DNA from: Caulobacteraceae bacterium
GTDB taxonomy: Bacteria > Pseudomonadota > Alphaproteobacteria > Caulobacterales > Caulobacteraceae
DNA: 64,000 nucleotides
Direction of reading: 5' to 3'
NCBI GenBank assembly: GCA_027489335.1
Contig: JAIXZX010000001.1
Span: 248,001 to 312,000 of the forward strand
The notes under the pieces are model-generated. The model was given only the letters and a program-made list of their open reading frames with translations, made no database searches and was not told where the DNA came from. Made by a program: the position numbers and the translations under genes. The first letter of the stretch is position 1. The number at the start of each line of letters is the position of its first letter. This document shows, in pieces, positions 44,180 to 53,271 of this stretch.

Positions 44180-45439
44180 ATGCGAAGGCTGACGCTTGCG
44201 CTGCTCTGCGGCGCCTATCTCTGTCTGGCGCTGATCATCGCCCTTTCGCTGTGGCGGAACGGCGGCGGCTGGGGCGCGGGCGTCGCCGCCCTTGTGGGCG
44301 GGCTGGGCCTAGCCTTCGCCTTCCATGGTCTGATTGAGCACGCGCTGACCGCCACGGGCCTGCGCGGCGAGATCGCCGCCCTGCGGGACGCCCATCGGAT
44401 CCTCATCGACCAGGTCGAGAAGGTCGACGCCCGCCTGTCCCAGGTGGTGGAGACCGTCACCGACGACGCCCTGCGCCGCTCCGAGGAACTCTCCACCGAA
44501 GTTCACATGCTGGAAGATCTGGTCCAGCGCATGGGCCAGCGCCTGGAGGAGCGGGTCACCGCCCCGCCGGTCCATTCCCGTCCAGGACATGACCACCGCC
44601 GCGAGGCGGCCCTGCTGGAGACCGTCCGCGGGGCCCTGGCCGACAACCGGGTCGACCTCTACCTGCAGCCGGTCGTGGCCCTGCCCCAGCGCAAGACCAT
44701 CTTCTACGAGAGCTTCTCGCGTCTGCGCGACGAGAGCGGTCGGGTTCTGATGCCGGCCGAATACATCAGCGTGGCCGAGGCCGAGGGCCTGATGACGGCC
44801 ATCGACAACCTGCTGCTGTTCCGCTGCGTCCAGATCGTCCGGCGCCTGGCCAAGCAGGACCGCAAGGTCGGCATCTTCTGCAACGTGGCGGCCACCAGCC
44901 TGGGCGACGAAAGCTTCTTCCCGCAGTTCCTGGACATGCTGGCGGCCAATCGCGACCTGGCCGGCGCCCTGATCTTCGAACTGGGCCAGAGCGCCTTCGA
45001 AAATCGCGGCTCGGTGGAGGCGCGCAACATGGCCAAGCTCGCCGACCTGGGCTTCCGCTTCTCCCTCGACAAGGTCACCGACCTGGACTTCGACCTTCAG
45101 GACCTGTCGCGTTCGGATGTGAAGTTCGTCCGGGTCGGCGCCCAGATGCTGCTGGACGAGATGATCGAGCTGGATGGCCGCCTTGTGCTGAAATCCCTGC
45201 CCGACCTCGCCGCCGAGGACTTCTGCCAGCTGACCCGCCGCTATGGGGTCGAGGTGATTGTCGAGAAGGTGGAGAGCGAGCGGCAGATCGTCGACCTGCT
45301 GGAGCTCGAGGTCGGCTACGGCCAGGGCCACCTGTTCGGCGAGCCGCGCCCGATCCGCGAAGCCGTTCTGGCCGAGGCCGATCCGCCGGCCGATTTCCTG
45401 CGCCAGGGCCTGCGCCGGCGCGCCGGCGGCCGGGGCTGA
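44180..45439 (+). CDS. tipF: TipF-like EAL-domain c-di-GMP effector for flagellum placement
   Basis: A 419-residue protein: two N-terminal helices (LALLCGAYLCLALIIALSLW and the VAALVGGLGLAFAFHGLI segment), a coiled-coil (about 65-130, EIAALRDAHRILIDQVEKVD), and a C-terminal EAL domain (about 150-395). The EAL is degenerate: ExLxR is ESFSR, the DDFG motif is DKVT and the KID motif is KFVR, although Glu of the E-x-V-E motif (VEKVESER) and GQGHLFGEP remain. This matches TipF, the Caulobacter c-di-GMP receptor that marks the new pole for flagellar assembly. Phosphodiesterase activity is probably lost. It is followed by the NagD-like gene. Confidence 0.8.
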   Translation: MRRLTLALLCGAYLCLALIIALSLWRNGGGWGAGVAALVGGLGLAFAFHGLIEHALTATGLRGEIAALRDAHRILIDQVEKVDARLSQVVETVTDDALRRSEELSTEVHMLEDLVQRMGQRLEERVTAPPVHSRPGHDHRREAALLETVRGALADNRVDLYLQPVVALPQRKTIFYESFSRLRDESGRVLMPAEYISVAEAEGLMTAIDNLLLFRCVQIVRRLAKQDRKVGIFCNVAATSLGDESFFPQFLDMLAANRDLAGALIFELGQSAFENRGSVEARNMAKLADLGFRFSLDKVTDLDFDLQDLSRSDVKFVRVGAQMLLDEMIELDGRLVLKSLPDLAAEDFCQLTRRYGVEVIVEKVESERQIVDLLELEVGYGQGHLFGEPRPIREAVLAEADPPADFLRQGLRRRAGGRG

Positions 45440-45498
45440 GCTCCACCGCCGCACACCTCGATTGACCGCGGAGCCGGCGACCTTTACCGCCGCAGGCC

Positions 45499-46362
45499 AT
45501 GAGCACGCCGCAGACGCCCCAGGGCCTTTCCGACCTTATCGACCACTATGACGTCCTGCTGAGCGACGTCTGGGGCGTCATCCACAACGGCCGCGAGAGC
45601 TTTCCGGCGGCGTGTGCGGCGCTGGCCCGCTGGCGGGCCGAACGCGGGCCGGTGATCCTGATCTCCAACTCGCCGCGTCCGTCGGCCGACGTGGTCGCCC
45701 AGCTCGACGCCCTGGGCGTGCCGCGGGAGGCTTGGTCGGCCTTCGTCACCTCCGGCGACGCCACCCGCCTGCTGCTGGCGGAGCGCGCGCCTGGCCCCGC
45801 CTGGCGCCTGGGCCCCGACCGGGACGCGCCGCTCTATGAGGGTCTGGGCCTGTCCTTCGAGAGCCTGGAGAAGGCCGCCTTCATCGCCTGCACCGGCCCG
45901 ATCGATGATGAGACCGAAGGCCCCGGCGACTATCAGGACCGGTTCGAAGGCGCCGCAGCCCGAGGGCTGGAGATGGTCTGCGCCAATCCCGACATCGTCG
46001 TTCAGCGGGGGGACAAGCTGATCTATTGCGGCGGTGCGCTGGCGCAGCTCTATGAAACCCTCGGCGGCAAGGTGGTCATGGCCGGCAAGCCGCATGCGCC
46101 CATCTATGAGCTTTGCGTCGCGGAGGCCGAGCGCCTGAGCGGCGGTCCGGTCGAACGATCCCGGATGCTGTGCATCGGCGACGGGGTGGCCACCGACGTC
46201 AAAGGCGCCAACGCCCAGGGTCTGGACGTCCTGTTCATCGCCGCCGGCATCCATGGGGGCGAGACGATCACCCCGGAGGGCCTGGATGCCGCGGCTGTCG
46301 AATCCCTGCTGCGCCAGGAAGGCGCCCAGGCGCGCTGGGCCATGGCCGACCTGGCCTGGTAG
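45499..46362 (+). CDS. TIGR01459-family HAD hydrolase (NagD-like)
   Basis: A 287-residue HAD-IIA phosphatase. Motif I is LLSDVWGVIHNG (nucleophile Asp; the second Asp of DxD is Trp-Gly as in this subfamily), motif II is ILISNSPRP, motif III Lys is in VMAGKPHAPIY, motif IV is CIGDGVATDVKGA. A cap domain lies between II and III. The family often acts on nucleotide or sugar phosphates; the substrate here is unknown. It follows tipF by 59 bp, convergent with a small lipoprotein gene. Confidence 0.88.
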   Translation: MSTPQTPQGLSDLIDHYDVLLSDVWGVIHNGRESFPAACAALARWRAERGPVILISNSPRPSADVVAQLDALGVPREAWSAFVTSGDATRLLLAERAPGPAWRLGPDRDAPLYEGLGLSFESLEKAAFIACTGPIDDETEGPGDYQDRFEGAAARGLEMVCANPDIVVQRGDKLIYCGGALAQLYETLGGKVVMAGKPHAPIYELCVAEAERLSGGPVERSRMLCIGDGVATDVKGANAQGLDVLFIAAGIHGGETITPEGLDAAAVESLLRQEGAQARWAMADLAW

Positions 46363-46387
46363 CCGGGAGGATCGCCGCGCCCCGGCG

Positions 46388-46513
46388 TCAGATCGCGCTC
46401 TGACCCACCGGGGTCTGCGGCGGCGGCGGGACCGGATCAGCCGGTGTCTGGTCGCAGGCGGCCAACAGGATCAGGACCGTAACGGCGCCGATCAGCGTCT
46501 TGCACATTTCCAT
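46388..46513 (-). CDS. Small lipoprotein of 41 residues
   Basis: Starting at ATG 46513 (GGGGAGAG lies directly upstream), the product is MEMCKTLIGAVTVLILLAAC followed by DQTPADPVPPPPQTPVGQSAI. It has a lipoprotein signal with lipobox LLAAC and a Pro-rich mature part of about 22 residues. Similar tiny Pro-rich lipoproteins are common in Caulobacterales, without a known role. It is divergent from the MaoC gene. Confidence 0.65.
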   Translation of the reverse strand: MEMCKTLIGAVTVLILLAACDQTPADPVPPPPQTPVGQSAI

Positions 46514-46636
46514 CGCTCTCCCCATTGGAAGCCTGTCAGGGCCGTTTTCGGCGCAGATCGCAGCCCCCGTCCAGCTCAAGCGCCTTCGCATTGGGCAGGG
46601 TTGCGTCTATGCAGGGCCAAAAAGGGGAGCGTTTCC

Positions 46637-47059
46637 TTGCCGGGACTATTCTTCGAGGACCTCAGTCTGGACCAGAGCGCACAGATCGCCCGCACGGTCA
46701 GCGCCGCCGACGTGGAGGCCTTCGCCGCTGTGTCCGGCGATGACAATCCCCTGCACCTGAATGAGGCCTATGCCGCCACCACGCCGTTCAAGCGCCGGAT
46801 CGCCCACGGCATGCTGACCGGCGCCTATATCTCGGCGGTGCTCGGCTCACGCCTGCCGGGGCCCGGGGCGGTCTATGTCTCCCAGACCCTGCGCTTCCGC
46901 AGGCCCGTGGGGCTCGGCGATGAGGTGACCACCACGGTCACCGTCCGCGAGCTGGACCCGCGTAAGGGCCATGCCACCTTCGCCACCATCTGCACCGTCG
47001 CCGGCAAGACCGTGGCCGACGGCGAGGCCGTGGTCCTCGTGCCCAAGCGGGACGCCTGA
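46637..47059 (+). CDS. MaoC-like (R)-specific enoyl-CoA hydratase
   Basis: A 140-residue hot-dog-fold protein. The active-site motif is AFAAVSGDDNPLHLNEAYA (Asp and His of the R-hydratase), followed by FKRRIAHGMLTGAYIS and LRFRRPVGLGDEVTTTV. It should hydrate trans-2-enoyl-CoA to (R)-3-hydroxyacyl-CoA in fatty acid or PHA metabolism. The start is a TTG at 46637 with GGGGAG eight bases upstream; no ATG in this frame fits. ribF follows with a 3-bp gap, so they are cotranscribed. Confidence 0.85.
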   Translation: MPGLFFEDLSLDQSAQIARTVSAADVEAFAAVSGDDNPLHLNEAYAATTPFKRRIAHGMLTGAYISAVLGSRLPGPGAVYVSQTLRFRRPVGLGDEVTTTVTVRELDPRKGHATFATICTVAGKTVADGEAVVLVPKRDA

Positions 47060-47062
47060 CCG

Positions 47063-47998
47063 ATGCGTGTGATCAAGGGATGGAAGGGCCTGATGGCCCG
47101 GGACCGTGGCGCGGCTATCGCGCTCGGCAATTTCGACGGGGTCCATCGCGGGCACCAGCAGGTGATCGCCCTGGCCGCCAAGGCCGCCCACGAGATCGGC
47201 GCGCCCCTGGGCGTGATCAGCTTCGATCCGCATCCGCGGCAGATCTTTGCGCCCAATGCGCCGGCATTTCGCCTGATGCGGCCGGGCCAGCAGGCCCGCG
47301 CCCTTGAGGCCCTGGGGGTGGACCTGTTCTACGTGCTGCCGTTCGACCAGGAGATGGCCAGCCTGACCGATCGCGATTTCGCCCAGCAGGTCCTGCATGA
47401 GGGCCTGGGGGTGCGGCATGTGGCGGTGGGTTTCGACATCTCCTTCGGCAAGGGCCGCACAGGGAGCCCCGCGACCATGAAGGACTATGGGCAGGAATTC
47501 GGCTTCGGCGTCTCGGTCGCCGCCGCCGTGGCCGATGACAGCGGGGAGAAATACTCCTCCACCGCCGTGCGCGACGCCCTGCGGGACGGTCAGCCGGAAG
47601 CCGCCGCCGCCATCCTGGGGCGGCCCTTCGCCATTGAAGGCGTCGTTCAGCGGGGTCGGCAGCTCGGCCGGGAGCTCGGCTTCCCAACCGCCAATGTCCA
47701 GGTGGACGACTATGTCCAGCCGAGGTTCGGCGTCTACGCCACCCGCACCCGCCTGCCTGACGGCCGCGAGGTGCCGGGGGTGGCCAATATCGGGGTCAAT
47801 CCCACCGTGGGCGAAGTGGCGCCCGTGCTCGAGGTCTGGCTGTTCGACTTCGACGAGGACATCTACGACCAGACCATCGAGACCGATCTGATCACCTTCC
47901 TGCGGCCGGAACAGAAGTTCTCAAGCCTGGAGGTCATGGTGGACCAGATCCGGCGCGACGCCGCCCAGGCCCGCCAGATCCTCATCCCCGACTTCTGA
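47063..47998 (+). CDS. ribF: Bifunctional riboflavin kinase / FAD synthetase
   Basis: A 311-residue RibF. The N-terminal FMN adenylyltransferase domain has ALGNFDGVHRGHQQVI (HxGH-like nucleotidyltransferase motif), ISFDPHPRQIFAP, FDISFGKGRTGSP and KYSSTAVRDAL (SSTxxR). The C-terminal flavokinase domain has GRPFAIEGVVQRGRQLGREL, GFPTANVQVD and GVANIGVNPT. It makes FMN and FAD, including the FAD that ApbE consumes and the cofactor of ETF and the acyl-CoA dehydrogenase. It is part of the common ribF-ileS-lspA arrangement. Confidence 0.95.
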   Translation: MRVIKGWKGLMARDRGAAIALGNFDGVHRGHQQVIALAAKAAHEIGAPLGVISFDPHPRQIFAPNAPAFRLMRPGQQARALEALGVDLFYVLPFDQEMASLTDRDFAQQVLHEGLGVRHVAVGFDISFGKGRTGSPATMKDYGQEFGFGVSVAAAVADDSGEKYSSTAVRDALRDGQPEAAAAILGRPFAIEGVVQRGRQLGRELGFPTANVQVDDYVQPRFGVYATRTRLPDGREVPGVANIGVNPTVGEVAPVLEVWLFDFDEDIYDQTIETDLITFLRPEQKFSSLEVMVDQIRRDAAQARQILIPDF

Positions 47999-48172
47999 GG
48001 CCAGCCTAAAGGGCTCGCTCGCTGCGCGACGGTCTGCTAGGACGCCCCTATGATGAGGGGCCGCAAATCCTTGCGAATTATACGCCCGGCGTGACGCCGC
48101 CGGAGCCTATGATCCAGCGCGCGCCGGGACCTGTTCCGCCCTCCTCCGCCTCCGACTTGGATGAAATATCCC

Positions 48173-51112
48173 ATGGCCGACGACGCTGAAAAGCGCACCG
48201 CTTCCCCCGAAACCGCGGGACGCGACTATCGCGAGACCGTCTTCCTGCCCCAGACCGACTTCCCCATGCGCGCAGGGCTGCCGCAGAAGGAACCGCAGAT
48301 CCTGGCCAAGTGGGACGAGATCGGCCTCTACCACGCCGCCCGCAAGGCGCGCCAAGCGGCCGGCGCGCCGCTGTTCGTGCTGCATGACGGCCCGCCCTAC
48401 GCCAATGGCGCCATCCATATCGGCCACGCCCTGCAGAAGACCCTGAAGGACTTCGTCGTCCGTTCGCGTTTCGCCATGGGCTATGACGTGGACTTCGTGC
48501 CGGGCTGGGACTGCCACGGTCTGCCCATCGAGTGGAAGATCGAGGAGGAGCTGCGCAGCAAGGGCCGCCGCAAGGACGAGGTCTCCAAGGCCGAGTTCCG
48601 CGAGAAGTGCCGCGCCTATGCCGGCCAGTGGATCGACGTCCAGCGGGACGGCTTCAAGCGCCTGGGCGTCCTGGCCGACTGGGAGAACCGCTACGCCACC
48701 ATGGACTATGGCAGCGAGGCGGCCATTGTCGCGGAGTTCCACAAGTTCGTGGCCTCGAACCAGCTCTATCGCGGCTCAAAGCCGGTGATGTGGAGCCCGG
48801 TGGAGCGCACCGCGCTGGCCGACGCCGAGGTCGAGTATCACGACCACGTCTCCCCCACGATCTGGGTGAAGTTCCCGGTGACTCAAGGGTCGGACGCCGC
48901 CCGCGGGGCCAGCGTGGTGATCTGGACCACCACCCCGTGGACCATCCCCGCCAACCGGGCGATCGCCTACAACGAGTCCATCGCCTATGGCGCCTATCAG
49001 GTGGAGGCCCTGGAAGAGGGGCTGGAGTTCGAGCCCTGGGCCAAGCCGGGCGACAAGCTGATCGTCGCCGACAAGCTGGCCGAGGAGGTCTTCAAGGCCG
49101 CCAAGATCGGCAAGTGGCGCAGGATCGAGACCATCGACTGCCAAGGCATGGTCTGCGCCCATCCGCTGGCGGCGTTGGACAGCCACTATGGCTTCTCCGT
49201 CCCCCTGCTGGCCGGCGACCATGTGACCGAAGAGGCCGGCACGGGCTTTGTACACACTGCGCCGGGGCATGGCGCCGACGACTATGTGGTCTGGATGGCG
49301 CACGGCCACCGGGAGATCCCCGAGACGGTGGACGCCGACGGCGCCTACTATCCCCATGTGCCCCTGTTCGGCGGCCTGAAGGTCCTGGAGACCGAAGGCA
49401 AGAAGGCCGGCAAGTTCGGTCCGGCCAATCCGGCGGTGATCGAAAAGCTCATCGAAGCCGGCGGCCTGCTGGCCCGAGGCCGGCTGGAGCATTCCTATCC
49501 GCACTCCTGGCGCTCCAAGGCGCCGGTGATCTTCCGCAACACGCCCCAGTGGTTCATCCGCATGGACGAGCCGCTGGACACCCCGCAGCACGGGGGACGG
49601 ACCCTGCGCGAGACGGCTCTGGAGGCCATCGAGGCCACCGCCTTCTATCCCGAGGCCGGGCGCAATCGCATCCGCACCATGGTCGAGAGCCGGCCGGACT
49701 GGCTGATCAGCCGTCAGCGGGCCTGGGGGGCGCCGCTGGCCATGTTCGTCGACAAGGAGACGAACCAGCCCCTGCACGATGAAGCGGTCAACGCCCGCAT
49801 CATCGAAGCTATCGCCAAAGAAGGCGCCGACGCCTGGTTCAACCGGCCGGTGACCGATTTCCTGGGCGCTCACGATCCGGACCGCTACGAGAAGGTCGAA
49901 GACATCCTCGATGTCTGGTTCGACTCCGGCTCCACCCACGCCTTTACCCTGGAAGGCCGGGAGAATACCCGCTGGCCTGCAGACCTCTATCTGGAGGGCT
50001 CCGACCAGCACCGCGGCTGGTTCCAGTCCTCGCTCTTGGAGAGCAGTGGGACCCGCGGCCGCGCCCCCTATAACGGGGTCCTCACCCATGGCTTCACCAT
50101 GGATGAGAACGGCGAGAAGATGTCCAAGTCCAAGGGCAACACCGTCGATCCCAACCAGGTGATCAAGGAGTCCGGGGCCGAGATCATCCGCCTGTGGGCG
50201 GCCATGGTCGACTATTCCGACGACCAGCGGATCGGCAAGACCATCCTGGCCACCACCGCCGACGCCTATCGCAAACTGCGTAACACCCTGCGCTACCTGC
50301 TGGGAGCGCTTGCCGGCTATGAGGCGGACGAGGCGGTGGCGCTCGAGGACATGCCGCCCCTGGAGCGCTACATCCTGCACCGGCTGCAGGCGCTGGATAC
50401 CGAGGTCCGCGACGCCTATGCGGGCTACGCCTTCCAGGACGTGATCCGCCCGCTGATCGCCTTCTGTCAGGAGGACCTGTCGGCGCTGTTCTTCGACGTG
50501 CGCCGCGACGCCCTCTATTGCGACCAGGCCACGGCGCTCCGCCGCCGAGCCGCGCGCACGGTCATGGATCTGGCCTTCGAGCGCCTGACCGCCTGGCTCG
50601 CCCCGCTCATGCCCTTCACCACCGAAGAGGCCTGGACCCTGCGCTTCCCCGAGGCCGGCTCCAACGCCCTGCGGATCTTCCCGGAAACCCCTTCGGCCTG
50701 GGCCTGCCCGGAAGAGGCCGCCCGCTGGGCCAAGGTGCAGGCGGTCACCGCCGTGGTCACCGGCGCCCTGGAGGTGGAACGCCGCGAAAAGCGCCTGGGC
50801 GCCGCCCTTGAGGCCGCCCCGGTGGTCCATATCAGCGATCCGGCCCTGCTGGCCGCCTTCGAGGGTCTCGACGCCGCCGAGGTGTTCCGCACCAGCCAGG
50901 CGACCCTGGTCGCGGGCGAAGGCCCCGCCGAGGCCTTCCGCCTGGCCGACAGCCCCGCCGTGGCCGTGGAGCCCCTGCGGGCGCAGGGACGCAAGTGCGC
51001 CCGCTCCTGGCGGATCCTGCCGGAGGTCGGCCAGGACCCCCGCTATCCCGACCTGTCCCTGCGCGACGCCGAGGCCGTGGCGGCCTGGGACGCCGCCCAT
51101 GGCGTAGCCTGA
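48173..51112 (+). CDS. ileS: Isoleucyl-tRNA synthetase
   Basis: A 979-residue class Ia synthetase. HIGH motif: LHDGPPYANGAIHIGHALQK. Connective peptide/editing domain has TTPWTIPANRAIAY and FVHTAPGHGADDYVVW. KMSKS motif: ENGEKMSKSKGN. The C-terminal anticodon-binding region ends with a zinc-less tail (GRKCARSWRILPEVGQDPRY), a CxxC-like variant of the usual zinc finger. The start is the ATG at 48173; 48161 is also in frame. The leader has a GCCCCT/AGGGGC hairpin near 48044-48062. It is between ribF and lspA. Confidence 0.96.
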   Translation: MADDAEKRTASPETAGRDYRETVFLPQTDFPMRAGLPQKEPQILAKWDEIGLYHAARKARQAAGAPLFVLHDGPPYANGAIHIGHALQKTLKDFVVRSRFAMGYDVDFVPGWDCHGLPIEWKIEEELRSKGRRKDEVSKAEFREKCRAYAGQWIDVQRDGFKRLGVLADWENRYATMDYGSEAAIVAEFHKFVASNQLYRGSKPVMWSPVERTALADAEVEYHDHVSPTIWVKFPVTQGSDAARGASVVIWTTTPWTIPANRAIAYNESIAYGAYQVEALEEGLEFEPWAKPGDKLIVADKLAEEVFKAAKIGKWRRIETIDCQGMVCAHPLAALDSHYGFSVPLLAGDHVTEEAGTGFVHTAPGHGADDYVVWMAHGHREIPETVDADGAYYPHVPLFGGLKVLETEGKKAGKFGPANPAVIEKLIEAGGLLARGRLEHSYPHSWRSKAPVIFRNTPQWFIRMDEPLDTPQHGGRTLRETALEAIEATAFYPEAGRNRIRTMVESRPDWLISRQRAWGAPLAMFVDKETNQPLHDEAVNARIIEAIAKEGADAWFNRPVTDFLGAHDPDRYEKVEDILDVWFDSGSTHAFTLEGRENTRWPADLYLEGSDQHRGWFQSSLLESSGTRGRAPYNGVLTHGFTMDENGEKMSKSKGNTVDPNQVIKESGAEIIRLWAAMVDYSDDQRIGKTILATTADAYRKLRNTLRYLLGALAGYEADEAVALEDMPPLERYILHRLQALDTEVRDAYAGYAFQDVIRPLIAFCQEDLSALFFDVRRDALYCDQATALRRRAARTVMDLAFERLTAWLAPLMPFTTEEAWTLRFPEAGSNALRIFPETPSAWACPEEAARWAKVQAVTAVVTGALEVERREKRLGAALEAAPVVHISDPALLAAFEGLDAAEVFRTSQATLVAGEGPAEAFRLADSPAVAVEPLRAQGRKCARSWRILPEVGQDPRYPDLSLRDAEAVAAWDAAHGVA

Positions 51113-51124
51113 GGCGCCCCGGAC

Positions 51125-51616
51125 ATGACCTCCTTGCCCCTGATCAACCGCCACGGCTGGACCGCCTACGGGCTGGCCCTGGTGGTCATCGTGCTGGACC
51201 AGCTGTCCAAGCACTGGATCCTGTTCGTCTATGACCTTCCCACCCGGGTGAGCGAGCAGGTGGTCGGCCCCTTCTATCTGACCATGGTCTGGAACCAGGG
51301 GGTCAGCTTTGGCCTGTTGCGGGCCGATCAGGACCTGGGCCGCTGGCTGCTGGTGGCCTTTTCCGTCCTGGTGGCCATCGCCCTGGCGATCTGGGCGCGC
51401 CGGGGCGACCGGACCCTGATGGCGCTGGCGCTGGGCCTCGTGATGGGCGGCGCCATCGGCAACGCCATCGACCGGGCGCGCTTCGGGGCCGTCGTCGACT
51501 TCATCGATGTGTCCCGGCTCTACTTCCCCTGGGTGTTCAATATCGCCGATGCGGCCATCTCGGTGGGGGTCGTCCTGCTGCTGCTCGATGGCTTCCGCCG
51601 CGACGCCAAGACTTAA
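51125..51616 (+). CDS. lspA: Signal peptidase II (lipoprotein signal peptidase)
   Basis: A 163-residue inner-membrane aspartyl protease with four helices that removes the signal peptide of prolipoproteins. Catalytic Asp residues lie in GNAIDRARFGAVVDFID (box with Asp) and FNIADAAISVG. The N-terminal helix contains ALVVIVLDQLSKHWI. It starts 12 bp after ileS and is part of the ribF-ileS-lspA-bamF row. Its clients in this window include the MltB, BamF, DUF6491 and Ala-rich lipoproteins. Confidence 0.95.
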   Translation: MTSLPLINRHGWTAYGLALVVIVLDQLSKHWILFVYDLPTRVSEQVVGPFYLTMVWNQGVSFGLLRADQDLGRWLLVAFSVLVAIALAIWARRGDRTLMALALGLVMGGAIGNAIDRARFGAVVDFIDVSRLYFPWVFNIADAAISVGVVLLLLDGFRRDAKT

Positions 51617-51694
51617 GGACGTTGGCGCCGGCCCCCTGATTGCGCTAATGCAATGGACTTTCCGGCCGGGGGCGGCCTTTGGGAGCGTTTCGTG

Positions 51695-52243
51695 ATGACC
51701 CTCAACCGCGTGATCCTCGCTGGCGCCCTGGTCGCGACCGTCGGTCTGGCCGGCTGCAGCTCCACCCGCCAGGCGCTTGGCATGACCAAGGTGACCCCTG
51801 ACGAATTCCGGGTCGTCACCAAGGCCCCGTTGGTGGTGCCCCCTGACTATTCCCTGCGCCCGCCGGCGCCCGGCGAGCCGCAGCCCCAGGAGCTGCGCCC
51901 CGAGAGCGCGGCCCGTGCGGCCCTGGTGGGCGAACGCGAAGGCCTCAACCGCAGCGCGGGCGAGCAGCAGCTGGTGGCCAAGGCTGGTCTCGCCGGCGCC
52001 GATCCGCTGATCCGCTATGTGGTCGATGACGAGTTCGGCGATATCGCCCACAAGGACAAGGGCTTCGCCGACCGGGTGATGTTCTGGCGGGAAAGCGACG
52101 CCCCGGCTCAGCCCAGCGGTCCTGACCTGTCCGGCCCCGTGGACGCCGAGGCCGAGCAGGCCCGGATCAACGCCATCACCGGCGGCGGCGATGTGGTCAT
52201 CCGCCGCGACGCCGGCAGCCGCATCAAGCTGCCGGGCCTCTAG
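51695..52243 (+). CDS. bamF: BamF-type (DUF3035) outer-membrane assembly lipoprotein
   Basis: A 182-residue lipoprotein. The signal is MTLNRVILAGALVATVGLAG with lipobox GLAGC. The mature part has the DUF3035 region TPDEFRVVTKAPLVVPPDYS, then a Gln/Pro-rich segment, and ends with GGDVVIRRDAGSRIKLPGL. DUF3035 is the family of BamF, an alphaproteobacterial accessory lipoprotein of the BAM complex. The naming rests on family recognition and not on a genetic test. It is at the end of the ileS-lspA row and converges on the TraB/GumN gene. Confidence 0.7.
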   Translation: MTLNRVILAGALVATVGLAGCSSTRQALGMTKVTPDEFRVVTKAPLVVPPDYSLRPPAPGEPQPQELRPESAARAALVGEREGLNRSAGEQQLVAKAGLAGADPLIRYVVDDEFGDIAHKDKGFADRVMFWRESDAPAQPSGPDLSGPVDAEAEQARINAITGGGDVVIRRDAGSRIKLPGL

Positions 52244-52246
52244 GCC

Positions 52247-53203
52247 TCAGTCTTCGGCGGGCGTCCGGATTTCGTAGCCCAGCGCGCCCAGGCGATCGAG
52301 CACGCCCCCCTGCGCCAGCAGGGGGCGCAACTGCACCACCGCAATACTGTGCCCTGGCCGCCTGAGAGCGGCGACGATGGAGGCCGTCTGATCAGCCTTC
52401 AGCCGGGCGTCCAGGTTCGCAGCCCCAGGCGCAGCCGCAATGCACCGCTCATAGCTTCGTTCGCCCCCCAGGGCCTCGCGCACGCGGCCCCAGGCCCAGG
52501 CCCGGGCCGCAGCCTCCGCTGAAGCCGGACCCGCCTCCACCGCCGCCAGGGCTTCCAGCACGCAGGCCCGTTGAGCTGCGGCCGGCGTCCGCACCACGGC
52601 CGCCAGCAGAGGGGCGGCGTCATAGGTCTTGGCCTCCACCCGCACCCCGCGCGCCGCCGCCATGCGGCCGATGGTCTTGGCCGGATCGGCCGCCGTCAGC
52701 CGGGCGGCGTCGCGATAGTCGCTGACCAGCAGCAGGGCCGCGGCCATGCCGTTGCGGGTCTTGTAGCGGTCGGCTTCCTGTCCCGCCTGGGTGCGGGCGG
52801 CCACGAACCGCGCCCGCAGGGGCCCCTCCAAGGTCTCCTCAAAAGGGGCGGAGGCCCGCAGGCGCACGAGGCTGAACACCGCGCCCGGCGCGGTCAGCAG
52901 ATTCACGCTGGCGTTATTGAACGGCAGGATGACCAGATTGGCCCCCTCCAGTCGTCGCTCCAGCACGCTGGGATCCCAGCCCGAGCCCTTGGGGATCACC
53001 GACGGCACCCCCATCACATAGACGGTCGAATCCCCATCCGAGACCCGCCACCAGGCCGGACCGATCTCCCGGGCGGTGACCACCAGCTCTTCCACCAGGA
53101 CCGCGTCGGGGTCTTGGGGCAGGCCGAGCGGCGCCTGAGCCACCACGCCAACAGGGGTGCCTAGCAGCAGCAGTCCGCAAAGGAACGCAGTCAGGCGCAT
53201 CAT
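52247..53203 (-). CDS. TraB/GumN family exported protein
   Basis: A 318-residue protein with a signal peptide (LTAFLCGLLLLGTPVGVVAQ) and the TraB/GumN fold: DSTVYVMGVPSVIPKGSGWD near the N-terminus, then NLVILPF and, in the second half, HSIAVVQLRPLLAQGGVLDR. It is exported to the periplasm or outer membrane. GumN-type proteins are proposed metalloproteases or chaperones; catalytic histidines typical of TraB are not conserved here, so activity is doubtful. The ATG at 53203 has AGGA upstream; a TTG at 53215 is also in frame. It is divergent from mutL. Confidence 0.78.
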   Translation of the reverse strand: MMRLTAFLCGLLLLGTPVGVVAQAPLGLPQDPDAVLVEELVVTAREIGPAWWRVSDGDSTVYVMGVPSVIPKGSGWDPSVLERRLEGANLVILPFNNASVNLLTAPGAVFSLVRLRASAPFEETLEGPLRARFVAARTQAGQEADRYKTRNGMAAALLLVSDYRDAARLTAADPAKTIGRMAAARGVRVEAKTYDAAPLLAAVVRTPAAAQRACVLEALAAVEAGPASAEAAARAWAWGRVREALGGERSYERCIAAAPGAANLDARLKADQTASIVAALRRPGHSIAVVQLRPLLAQGGVLDRLGALGYEIRTPAED

Positions 53204-53271
53204 GTCTGTCCTCAAGAGCCGCCCCCGCAGCCTGAATCGTCCTATAACGCCTTTTGGACCCAGGCTTGAAC

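Noticed and set aside
48776..52051. 1091-codon minus-strand open frame opposite ileS and lspA
   Set aside because: It covers two clearly recognised genes and has no domain; artefact of high GC at third codon positions.
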